Below are positions 23,622 to 33,861 of a stretch of 64,000 bases of DNA, one piece after another. A program made the position numbers and the translations under genes. The notes under the pieces are model-generated. The model searched no databases and had not been told where the DNA came from. It saw only the letters and a list, made by a program, of their open reading frames with translations. The stretch lies in contig JAHNUO010000013.1 in the NCBI GenBank assembly GCA_019787685.1, positions 186,001 through 250,000 on the forward strand, given 5' to 3'. Source of the stretch: Chiua virens. Taxonomy: Eukaryota; Basidiomycota; Agaricomycetes; Boletales; Boletaceae. Position 1 is the first letter of the stretch. The number at the start of each line of letters is the position of its first letter.

Positions 23622-26195
23622 TTAACCCACAAACCGCCCTATAAGATCGATCGCCGATTCAGTATGCTTTGAAATACAATAGGACGACAACTTGAGAGTC
23701 CGTACCTTGGCGTACGTAGTCAAGTGGTTTCTGGGGTGGAACCGTTCAATTGCCTGTCGCCCCTCCCCACGTGCCCACGCAGCCGGTGGGCGGCACGAAG
23801 GGTCGAGCGACTCAGTGTCGAGCGTCACGGACGAAAAATGTTGTAACAAACGGATCAACATGAATGACATCTCGTTGTATGCAAACTGCAAGAATACAAA
23901 GTGTGCCCACGAGGGAAGTTTATGATGAATCCCCGCCCAACCCAGTGGAGACGACGTACCTGTTGCCCTAGACAGATACGCGGACCGGCGTTGAACGGAA
24001 GGAATATGAAGGGGTTAGGTGTCAAGTATTTGCGGAGACGATCGTCAAGGAAACGATCAGGGTCAAATTGTAAGGCATCAGGACCCCACAAGTCTGTCCT
24101 TCGATGCATTAATAGTACCGAATAGCACACCCTAGAGAATGATTGGTTACAGCGAGTTGTGAGGATTGAGGCTTATAAACTCGCGTAGTTCCGGCGGGAA
24201 TATAGAACGGTTTTGTGTCTGGGTTCGGAGACTGCCAAATCGTTTCACAGATGCTCTCACTGTAGGACGTGGTTTGTCGGCTACTTTCGATAGAGTTTTA
24301 AAGACTCACCGAAGGTTGAATGGCCTATGGTCAAAGTAAGGTCAAGTCCATGACATGAAACAGAGAGGTCTGGAAACATACACAGAAGGGAAGAGTCTCA
24401 AAGTTTCTATGACGAATTGAGTCGACAGCCCTGGGATATCATTTCACAAGTTTTATACACACCATTCAGAACAGCCCGAAGGTACTTCATTTCTCGAATA
24501 TCGTCGTAGGACGGTCTGCGCGTGGGGCCAACTCTTTCTAGGATCTCCTCCCTCAAGCGACAGAAAACTTCTGGGTGCATGGCCATCAAATAAATGGCAG
24601 ATGTCAATGTCGAGGCAGTCTACGGGAAGTAAGATTTCGCCATACAACAAGACGAGGTATATATACCGTGTCTCGCCCAGCCAACAAGATGTTCAATGTC
24701 TGGTCTTTCAGAATCTTGATATCTTGACAATCACGTGACTTAGTAACGAAGGATAATGATATTCAGCCCGTGCGATCCTCACCTGTTGTTTGCCGTATCA
24801 GATGGTCCAATAGAGTTTCATTCTCGGTATCCTTTTCTGTATCCAGGAATGCTCCAGATGCTTTCTGTTTCGCTATTGCATCCTTCAAGATTGGCTCGAG
24901 GAATGCATTTACAACCGTCATTGGCTCTCGCGTAGGGTCCCGTAACAGTTCGAAGAGCGGCCAACTCCCCCCAATCATGTTCCGTCGGGCCAAGGCATGC
25001 TGGGCAGCGGTAAATGCAGCAGCAAAATCCAACGCCACGTTGGAATCTTTGGAGGTCATTCCGGATCCCGAGAAATTGCAAGGGTACGGTAATCCGGCAC
25101 CCAACGTTTCGACGCAATGCCCGAACAAGAATTCGGATGCAGAATCAAGGGTGAAGCGGGAAACGACATCCTAGAGTGCATGGATACGTAAGGATGTCGG
25201 GAAGATGCACGTCAGCAATACATACCTGAAAGTCAATCGCGAGGCCGGCTCGGAAGCGCTCTTTCATCAAGGTGATGGCTGTCTCCGCGTGACGATCAAA
25301 AATGTCGAAGTGGCTGATTCTATCAATGCTGAAGAAGGGGCGAGCCATGGTACGATGGAGCCTGAGAAAGGATTGGCAAATAGGACCCGAGTAGACACGC
25401 TTTGCTCACTTCCATGTGTCTCCTATCTTTCTCGTCAGAGAACCGAGGATAAAGTGTGAAGACTGCAAGCGCACCATCTGAATTAAAGACCCCCGATCCC
25501 AGCACGCTATCGGCTGTTTCCCTGAACTTATCGCCTGTGAAAGATGTGACAATCTAGATTATGCCAAGATCTAGACAGCAGTGCTGAGAGGAGGCAGTAC
25601 CTTTGACGTAGTTGTGAAAGTCAGTAGCCAAAATAGTCTGGATGAAACGAAGCACGTTGAATGTCAAGTTACGTCATTCTAGAAAACTCTATGTCTGACC
25701 TTGATATCCTGGGGTTCGGTGGTGACAATGACGTCTTCCCAAAAAAATCTCATAGTTGATGACAGGTCCATGAAGTTGTATTTGTTCCAGTATTGCAGTA
25801 CCTGGGATAGCACGAAACCAAGCGGGGCACACGCCTCATCAATGCTCGTTTCATATGACGCAATTGATATGGCAACTACCGATGTAGTCCGTCTCCGTCC
25901 TTGCCATCATGGCCAGTAGCATGTCCACATTTCCGAGTAAATACCCTCGAATCCGAGGGATTAGTCTTGCCCCGAACGCCGCAGCCCCGCGATGTTGTGA
26001 AATTTCGATTGCAGTGATGTATGCGGACACCACGGCCAGGAGCATCCCAACCAAGAGGACAGCTGACCCTCCCGGAGAAAGAGCTACGCCGGCAAAAGTA
26101 AGGAGTCGGACCAAGAGGAGAAATAGGCCGAGGAAAGGCAGGAGAGCAGTTACCGTGAACCGGCATACGTATCGCATTCCCGGAGTAAGCTCCAT
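23622..26195 (-). CDS. Cytochrome P450, membrane-anchored, CYP63/CYP52-clan-like
   Basis: A haem-thiolate monooxygenase of the endoplasmic reticulum. The N-terminus has two hydrophobic segments ([20 protein letters not shown] and [17 protein letters not shown]). Further blocks are [62 protein letters not shown], the K-helix region [24 protein letters not shown], and the haem loop [15 protein letters not shown] with the cysteine ligand. The end [11 protein letters not shown] is typical. About ten introns are needed, including one flanking a 13-nt exon (25410-25422). The style of the N-terminal and C-terminal parts resembles basidiomycete CYP63, linked to alkane and xenobiotic oxidation, but substrate cannot be told. 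All key motifs are intact. The C-terminal 25 codons after TTYAK are uncertain. Confidence 0.85.
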
Positions 26196-26869
26196 CGATA
26201 AGCGCAAGCTGGGTGAGGCGGCGAGAGAAAACAATGTGACGGTGGGCTTTAGTGAATGCTCGAGGCGCCCATGAGGGTCGCAGTCTCTGCGTTTGTCAGC
26301 GGCCGCAGGCAAGCTCACACACGGCAAAGAACGGCTTACCACGACCCACTGAGGAGACCGAGTCAAATCTGAGCTGAGATACGGCTCATTTTGGCAGTCC
26401 AACGGGGACCTTGAAGGAGACCTATGGACTCATGTACTTAGTCGCATAGCTGATACTGGCACTGTAGCAGGGACGGGCTTCGGTCGAGAGCTTCTTCGAA
26501 CGACGTGACCGAAAACGTGCACTATCGTGATCATCGAGGGTCATGGGAACAACGCTTGAACGCTCTTCCGTTTCCTGATCCTACCCGAATTCCGTTCTTC
26601 CAAAAGGGTTTACTTAAGTCCGCGCACTCTATTACTTACTTATCTCGAGGGAAGGCGAAAACAGATTCATCAACCGAATGTGGGATGACAGAAAAACTAG
26701 TGAAACAGATATGCAAGTATGGTACTATAAATAGAAAGGTGAACGATCCTCGGGACTCGTCCAAAGTAACATTCGTAAGTGTGGCATGATTGTATCGTGC
26801 TCAATGTTGATCGTCTAAATCCATTTCGTACTTGGTCATGCTTCTCGTGCTTCCGTCCCGTCCTGGCGT
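26196..26869. other. Intergenic, P450 promoter region
   Basis: No gene seen. It lies upstream of the P450 and downstream of the MARVEL-type gene, both on the minus strand. The plus-strand frame 26505-26789 has no motif. Confidence 0.5.
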
Positions 26870-27637
26870 TCAGGGCAAGCTGCGCATATTGATTTGGGTC
26901 GAACGGCGGTCGTAGCGACCGTGCATAGGATCACGCAAGGCCTTGTTTGCCACCGCGAAGAGAAGCGAGGTCACAAACAAAGCGAAGACAACAATCCAAC
27001 TCAGCCATGCGAATGCCAGCATTGCCGTCAGGGTTCGGCACTCCCAGTAGAACCAGCACGAGGACAGATTACCCCAGTGAACATCACATCAGGAGGGTTA
27101 CTGGAATGCTATAGATCGAAAGGAGTCAACAAAACGAAATAGAACAACGAGGTCACCCACAGTGGCAAATGCAGCACCAACAAGCCAGAGGACGAAGAAG
27201 ACGAAGAGCCCAATGATTTCCCCTCCAAATGAGCTTAGGAAACGATGCTCGAGCCTGCTGTGGATCGTACGAGCACTGTATTCCCAACTGAGATAATGGT
27301 CAGGGAATAGTGAGTAAAGCTGGCTTACGCAAACACCGCCCACAGGACTGTAAGGCAACTCGTCACCAAGAGCTCAACGACCACTGGGTCTGATTAAAGA
27401 GTTGTCAATCAGCAGAGTGAAGAATCATGGTGAGTTATCCCATACCATAGAACTGTACTCCATAGTTGGTTGGATCGTACGGCGGAATGTGAGTTGTGTA
27501 ATGTATCCTCACCGCACTCAGTGCCAATGTCACCATCGCGAAAAGGAACTACCGACAAAACTAAGCACCGAGAGGAAAAAGACCGACCGGGAACGCACCA
27601 AGACAATATACAGCGCGTAACGCACAGAGTGGATCAT
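26870..27637 (-). CDS. MARVEL-like four-helix membrane protein
   Basis: Minus-strand exons joined over about four short introns. The start at 27637 gives MIHSVRYALYIVL, spliced in phase 0 (intron gtgcgt...ggtag) to FLFAMVTLALSAVRIHYTTH, a first helix and loop. Then come a second helix region (PVVVELLVTSCLTVLWAVFA), a third (IIGLFVFFVLWLVGAAFAT) joined to CRTLTAMLAFAWLSWIVVFA, and a last helix running to LLFAVANKALRDP. The tail HGRYDRRSTQINMRSLP is cytosolic. Four helices with a CRTLTA motif before the fourth fit the MARVEL family of fungal membrane proteins that act at membrane apposition sites. The third intron uses a gtgggt donor and a gggag acceptor. The fold assignment is by pattern only. 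Confidence 0.7.
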
Positions 27638-29339
27638 GGTTGCCACTGACTAGAGGGGGGAGTGACAGGATGAATTTGACGATACCGCAAGATTAGGTGG
27701 GGTTTATATGTGGGATCACGGTACCACAACACGAGGCAGTAATACGCTGAGAAATGCATGGAATTTTGGAAGGCCACTCCGCCTCATTTCGGGAGAGATA
27801 ACGACCAAAACGCGCGAGGCCCAAATCGCACCACACCAGCGTAAACAATTGAGTCATCGTTGTGCGTCCAGAAGTCCAGATCAAGGTCGCCAAGGACGTT
27901 CATCTCCCGCCTGAGTCCCGGAAGTGCGGCGACTATACCGAAGGTGGCCTGATGCTGTGCTGCAACGCCGGAGTTTATTCTTCTTGTGCCCAAAATGACA
28001 GAATGGAAGCATGGAACTACGTCAAACGCCTCGAGGCTTGCCTCGCTTGTGACGGGACTCCCGCCTTAATATTATGACCTAAAACATGATGTCAGTCGCG
28101 TGTACCGGGAGGTTCACCCTATGCACACTGATGCCGGCCGGGACTGACATCATGGTATCCTTTGTATGGTAAGTTACTCCTTCATGCGTCACAACTCCAT
28201 GACGAACTTGAAATTGAAACTCGGTCCAAGAAGGACCTGAAAGTTAGGCTTCAGGCCTCAGACCGCAGGGACGGGTTCGTTGTGTTGAATTTTCGCGACA
28301 GGCGACTCGGACTTCCTTGCATGCATGAAAAGGAGTGATGTGGCCGTATCCACCAAGTAGACTGCTCTGGATGTGAGAAATGAAACGCTAGCCAAGGGCC
28401 AAGGAGTGGATGGTCAATGGTCAATGATCCGCGATGAGCAACGATTAATGAGCATCCACTCGAGTCGAACGATTTTTGCGTGGCGCATCGACCGAATCAA
28501 CCGATCCCGGTTTCCACAGAACCGGAGAACCTCTTCTGATTCGTAATGCAAATTGGGCAACCCGCTAAAAGCCTTGGTCATGAATGGACAGATGTTTGAA
28601 GCGGGTTAACTTTTCGAAACGTTCACACACGTATTTGACACTGCCTGCGACGCCTCGTCGTTCAGTGCTATGAGCAACGTGTGCAACGGGCACATTGACA
28701 CGGGCGGAAAGATCAGGCCCAGGCTGCAAGTCTTGTTCTATTGTCGAAGAATCCCCTGATACCGTCGGATGTTCAAGGTGCATGGAACTTGTGCGGTGAA
28801 TGGATAGGCAGTGTCCACTTTTTCTGGCTGAGCACCATGAGCCTACTTGATACAAAACTTGGAAAGGGCCCAAGCACATACTAGTACCTGCGAAACGTAG
28901 GTAAAAACGCCCGTAATGTGTAGGTTTTGATCCTCGCCAGCTCGATGGCGCGCAAATCAATCTGTGATTAGCAAAGCGTTTGATGTTTTTCCTGTTTTCG
29001 CACAGACCCGCACTCGCTATCCCACGTCACTCAGCTTGCCCATGAACGTCCAACCAGCGCTGCCGTATTAATACTGTCTCTTTCTGACCATTAACAAAAT
29101 CCTGGAGTGCAGTAAGTCATCCTTATATGCCTTTACGAGTCTCTGAAACATGGTTGACAATAGTACAAGTGGTAAGGAGCCAACTGATTCTCCGACTTCT
29201 CCTGGCTGACGATTCGGCCGTCTTGAAACTTGTAACACGGCGTTATTCCCCACACTGACCTACGATGCGTGAAGCAGCTGCGCAGAGCCTTTCGTCCGGT
29301 CAATCTTTTTGTCTTGCGGCTCCTAGATAATTTCCGAAG
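27638..29339. other. Intergenic
   Basis: No gene seen in 1.7 kb. Open frames (27862-28077 plus, 28565-28960 minus) have no domain signature. The 3' end should contain the promoter of the methyltransferase gene. Confidence 0.45.
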
Positions 29340-30629
29340 ATGCCTTCCGTTTGGCAGCGACACCCTCGATATTTCATATCCGTGGCCGTGGTCATCTTAA
29401 CAACAATATACCTACTTAATCCCTATCAGTCTCCGCTTCGGTCCGATTTATACGAAATTTCAACACGAGACAGTGGTCTATCTGCCCGACTTGAGCATGC
29501 TGAGGGGGTCTACTCTAAAATACTTGGGGACCGCAAGGAGATGATACGCAAGTTTGGTCCAACTGCTCGAGATATTCAGATGTTCGTCGGTCGTCGTTAT
29601 CTGTTATGTCAACCCTCATATATTCCTTTCAGGTTCCCTCCAAACAAGGACCCATGGCCCCCCTATACTGTCTGTGGGTGTTATTCAACAATCGAATATT
29701 CTTCTGAACGTCGGGCTTGCTAAAACGTCGACTAGGGAGCTTTTTCCCCCCGTCTTTTCAATGTCCACATGAGGTGGAGCGTATTGGATCCTTAGGAGAC
29801 GGAGGTAAATGGACCTGTGGTCTCTCTCGGCTTCAGCACAAGCCAGATTGTCTAGTGTACACATTTGGTGAGTCTGTAGTGTCCCCCTTCAGTCTTGTCT
29901 CTGGAACGAGGACGTCTCAGGCATGAACTATGAAACATCATTCGAAGCTGAGGTCCTCGAACGTACTCGCTATTGTGAAGTTTGGGGCTACGACTATCGC
30001 TCCGACTCGTTTGGCGGCATCAAACGCGACCACCGTGCCCACTTTCACCCTTGGGGTTTGGCAAACATTGATGCTCATGGTCCGAATGATGAACATAAAC
30101 TGTATACCCTCAAGACCCTCCTTGATATGAACAGTATGTTTCCTTTACGTTCAGTCGCAACATCGAAAAACGGATTCTCCCAACAGAGCATCGATATATT
30201 GATGTACTGAAGATTGATGTTGAAGGATGGGAGTTCGAGGTGCTTTCGCAAATACTGCAACCCTATATGGCGTCTGGGGAACCGCTTCCCTTTGGTCAGC
30301 TACTGATCGAAATTCACACATGGGATAAAAAATTTGAAGACTTTTTGTCATGGTGGGAGATGCTAGAGTCCGCCGGGCTGCGACCGTTCATGTCGGAGGT
30401 TCGTATATCAGGACTCGTCTGCTGATCATGCTCACCATTGAACAGGTCAATCTCGTGTACCAGAACTACAACAGGGGCAAAGATACGGCTCTAACGGAGG
30501 TATGCTATACCATTTCAGCGTGCTCACCAGCCCTGACCGCTTTCGTAGTACTCTTTCATCAATGTCAAGGGCAGCAACGTCTTCATCGCCGATCCCATAA
30601 CAACAACTCCGGATGATTCCGTCACGTGA
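29340..30629 (+). CDS. METTL24-like methyltransferase-domain membrane protein
   Basis: A type II membrane protein: a short basic start and one helix (YFISVAVVILTTIYLL) are followed by a lumenal domain. Exons join over six short introns. Key blocks in order are MFPPNKDPWPPYTVW, FQCPHEVERIGSLGDGGKW, GLSRL--KPDCLVYTFG, ETSFEAEVLERT--CEVWGYDY, HRYIDVLKIDVEGWEFEVL, LLIEIHTWDKKFEDFL and the end YSFINVKGSNVFIADP. This matches the METTL24-like family (Pfam Methyltransf_22), with GDGGKW as the probable S-adenosylmethionine motif region and the KIDVEG motif typical of such folds. Substrate is unknown; glycan or small-molecule methylation in the secretory pathway is inferred from topology. Each splice preserves frame, so the gene looks functional. 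Confidence 0.8.
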
Positions 30630-30893
30630 AGTGTGATATATGACCCCGCGCTAGCATTTCGGCGGTGTGTTGTACGCGTAGTGCGGCGAGCCTGAACGAG
30701 GATGAATGAACAGTGCTATGGATTTGGATACGTTACATAGAGACATCATACGGGAATCATTTACATAGTGGAACATCACTGTTTGATCACTGTCATCTAC
30801 GCTTTGTGTCTATTTGTTGTTGTTGAAATCTGAAGTCGTCGCCAAACACACGTGCTCAGCCTTCCACTAGCTAGTAGTCACTATAACAACCTC

Positions 30894-31520
30894 ATGGTAC
30901 TCACCACCGAAGTTCTCGTCTTCAAAACAAGCGATGCGTTCCGTAACGATCCAAAGATGCGACTCAAGTGGCAACCCTGCTGAAATTAACGCTACAGCAC
31001 TCTGGTCCAAAAACAGATAGAGGACTCCAGCACTTTATATCTTCCTGAGTTCGCCTCACCCATATCTTACCTTTGAGCGTATCACGCATATTTTGTCTGA
31101 GATTGGAACAAATTTGAAACACACAAGGCAGTCATCGACGGACCTGTCGACGCTCTCGAGCCGTTCCTCGGCGGCGGGACAGAGTCATATTGATATGTAT
31201 CATATCCGATTCTTAGGCCCGACGATCGCTCTCGACCGACCTGTGACCGAGGTGACCATATTGACGCTGAAGGCACCTGAAAATCACGAGGCCTTGGTCG
31301 ACATATTGTCCAAGGTTTCGGAGACGACCGCGAAGATGCTCGTGTTTGGAAGGACGACAAGTACATTGTGATCCGCGGGAGGTTAACCGTACAGGTAGGT
31401 CGGTCCAATGCGACGCGAATATTCAATTGGACGCTAAGAGAGCTCATGCGACCCGCTGACAGGAACACTGGGACGCGGTGACAATGCCAGAAGTGGCTAC
31501 GACATTTGAGATGCTTGTAC
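30894..31520 (+). pseudogene. Degraded ABM-domain (dimeric alpha-beta barrel) gene
   Basis: Fragments of one protein family appear in order but in different frames: an N-terminal TTEVLVFKTSDAFRNDP (from 30894), QIEDSSTLYLPEF, WNKFETHKAVIDGPVDALEP (about 31100-31170), MYHIRFLGPTIALDRPVTEV (31196 onward, reading on to LVDILSKVS), then DDKYIVIRGRLTVQ and EHWDAVTMPEVATTFEMLV near 31480. This is the order of basidiomycete proteins with paired antibiotic-biosynthesis-monooxygenase-like domains. In-frame stops (after QPC, after GTESY) and frame changes are not removed by any intron set I could find, so I call it a pseudogene. A live gene with unusual introns remains possible. Confidence 0.4.
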
Positions 31521-31898
31521 ATTCTCGCCGACAAGAAACATCATTACTACACCAATTTGTCACAATATCGTTTGTAAATTTGCTTCGAGAGAGTGGGTTG
31601 TTTCATAGCGTCATCGAACAGTATGAATAATCCGAGCTGTGTGTATTTGCTTACTGTGGACGGGTTAGCAAGACGAATTTTGAAGTGAGTGCCCAGTTTC
31701 GGGGGGGCATAACACTCAGCTACAACCCTTAAAAAGGAAAAATAACAGAAATTGAAAAGTCTTAACCGGCGGGGCGGCATGACATCACCTGGTCTGAGCC
31801 CAGTCGTGCTTGGCAGAGACCCCTACCTCTTTGTTCTCTCCCCTTCTGACATTCAGTCTTCGTTTAACCGCGTCTTTACACTTTGTCTCCGCACCGAC

Positions 31899-33861
31899 AT
31901 GTCGACTGGTGTCTCGCCGCCCACAATCCCGTCCATTGAAACGGGAACACCCCCTAAGGAATGGTCAGAATCCATACTGACATCCAGTTCCCCGAGGGAC
32001 ACGCCCGCTACCATCCTGGACCCCAAGGCGAATCAAGGCACCCCTAACGTCGCAGAACCATCACGAGGGGAATCTCATGCCGCAAAGGAGCCCCAGACTG
32101 CACCCTCACATTTGTGTAAGTTGCCACCTCGTACTAGTACGAAGCAGAGTGATCGTGTAAGCTGACCACAATGATAGATCCTAAGATAGCAAAAGAGGAA
32201 CCGCACGTTTCTTTGCCCAGCACTGAACTAAGAGGTGCTCAACCGTTGGAGCACACTGGTGGTGTTGGTGCTCTTCCGGGAAACCTTTCTGAGTCTAGTG
32301 TCGCTCTTCTGCCGGAAGAGCGTGAAGAGAGAGCCGAGGAACGCCTTGCTACCTCTCGACAGAGGAGGGGCACGATCAAACCATCCGTCGGAAGTGGGGA
32401 GGAAGAGGTATGTGGTTGCGTTTGCTGAACCCCCTGACTCTGCGGGCTCCGTGCACGACGGCCATCCCACGCTGAGCCTTACATCTTGCTTATTTCCCAA
32501 CAAGCGAAAGAATTTCCTTGTGGTGTGATGGCCGGCCTGTTGTATGGACTCCACATTTTCTCGTGGAATTTCGACGCCGTCACATTCTCTTCTGATATTT
32601 TTGTCATCTTCGGCGGGCGTCTTATAAGTCACATGCTTGTGTCCTGCCCAGGTAGGGCTGAGCCAAATACCATGGCTACCTGTTTTGGTCGCCACATGTG
32701 GTGCGCCCAAAACGTCTTGCTGCAAGTCTAGACTGAACCGGGACCATGGACTTGGAACAGAGACGCAGACTGTCTTTTTGTCGAGAAAGCGATACGAATT
32801 CTTCATTTTAAACTTGGCATCACGACTCCTATTTGCCCCACATGGTCTGGCATTCCACAGTTTTCTCCTTGGAGATTGCCGACGTTGTGCGCGCGAAGTT
32901 CGCGGGAACCTGGTCATTGGTGGCAACTAGGCGAGTACCTGTTGAGCTGGGCAAGCTGGGTCCGGTTGTCATGCAAATGATGTTCGGCGGTGTTGCATCT
33001 CCACCTTCTACTGGTGATTTATCTTTCATGCATCATGTGCACGAACTTCCTATGCTCGCCTTTTGGTGATGGCTTCTCATCATGACGAATATAACTGATT
33101 CTCCGACATGGACACAGCCCAGGATGTTCGAGAAGAAAGGAGACGAAACTGAAAATACCTCGGGAAGCGATTTCCGCCGAGGTTCCGGGCACGGATGTCC
33201 ATTCTGAAAGCGCAGAATCAAGGACAGGAAAGACTGCTGAAGAGAATGTCGCAGCTGAGTCTGGTCCTAAAGTTGGGTCGCAAGAGGCGCCGGATCAGAA
33301 AAAAGAAACCATCAGCGAATGGGCATCTGCGGCTGCCGTCGCTGCCGCCGGCGGCATGGTGGGAACCTCACCTGATCCTGAAGGACTGGGTGAAAAAGGT
33401 TTGTAAGATCCTTATCCTTGCGGACCTGACGGTGTAACAATCTGCCAGCGGGAGCAGTGAAAGATATCGAAGGATCTAATCTTGATTCTGCGACACTTGG
33501 TCAGAACAAGATTCCGTCGGAGGGTACCCAAGGCTCGGAAGAAGAGCACAAGGAGGAACAAACCACTGGTACGCCTTCTGGGAAGGTTGAAGAGGGGGAA
33601 TATCATCCGGCGCAGTTGCACCCTCCACCCCCGGGCGCCAGCGTGGCTGAGTATCGATCCTCGCACGGACAGCAAGAAGCACAAGACGCACAAGACGCGC
33701 GGACCACCACGGAAACAGGTAAACGGGAATCCGTGAGTGGCGAGAAGAAGCCGGGTTTCATGACAATGATGAAAGGAGAGATCAAGATTATCGCGGGGAA
33801 GATGAGTGGGGACGAGCACAAGGTTGAAGAGGGGAAAAAGCTGGTACATGGAGAAGCGTGA
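31899..33861 (+). CDS. Disordered, Pro/Ser/Glu/Lys-rich protein
   Basis: A low-complexity protein built from several exons: MSTGVSPPTIPSIETGTPP to about 32116, DPKIAKEEPHVSLPS to the donor gag|gtatgt at about 32408, an acceptor near 33116, a segment with EWASAAAVAAAGGMVGT, and the last exon starting AGAVKDIEGS near 33450. The C-terminus PGFMTMMKGEIKIIAGKMSG then EHKVEEGKKLVHGE is basic/acidic helical and, to my knowledge, is the conserved end of a family of disordered basidiomycete proteins often labelled proteophosphoglycan-like. No catalytic domain, signal peptide or helix span is visible. The intron of about 700 nt between 32408 and 33116 is far longer than any other here. Function unknown. 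Confidence 0.6.

Noticed and set aside
32228..32926. 232-codon minus-strand open frame as an independent gene
   Set aside because: No domain, signal peptide or helix; part of it is antisense to a coding exon. Kept only as a question about the long intron.
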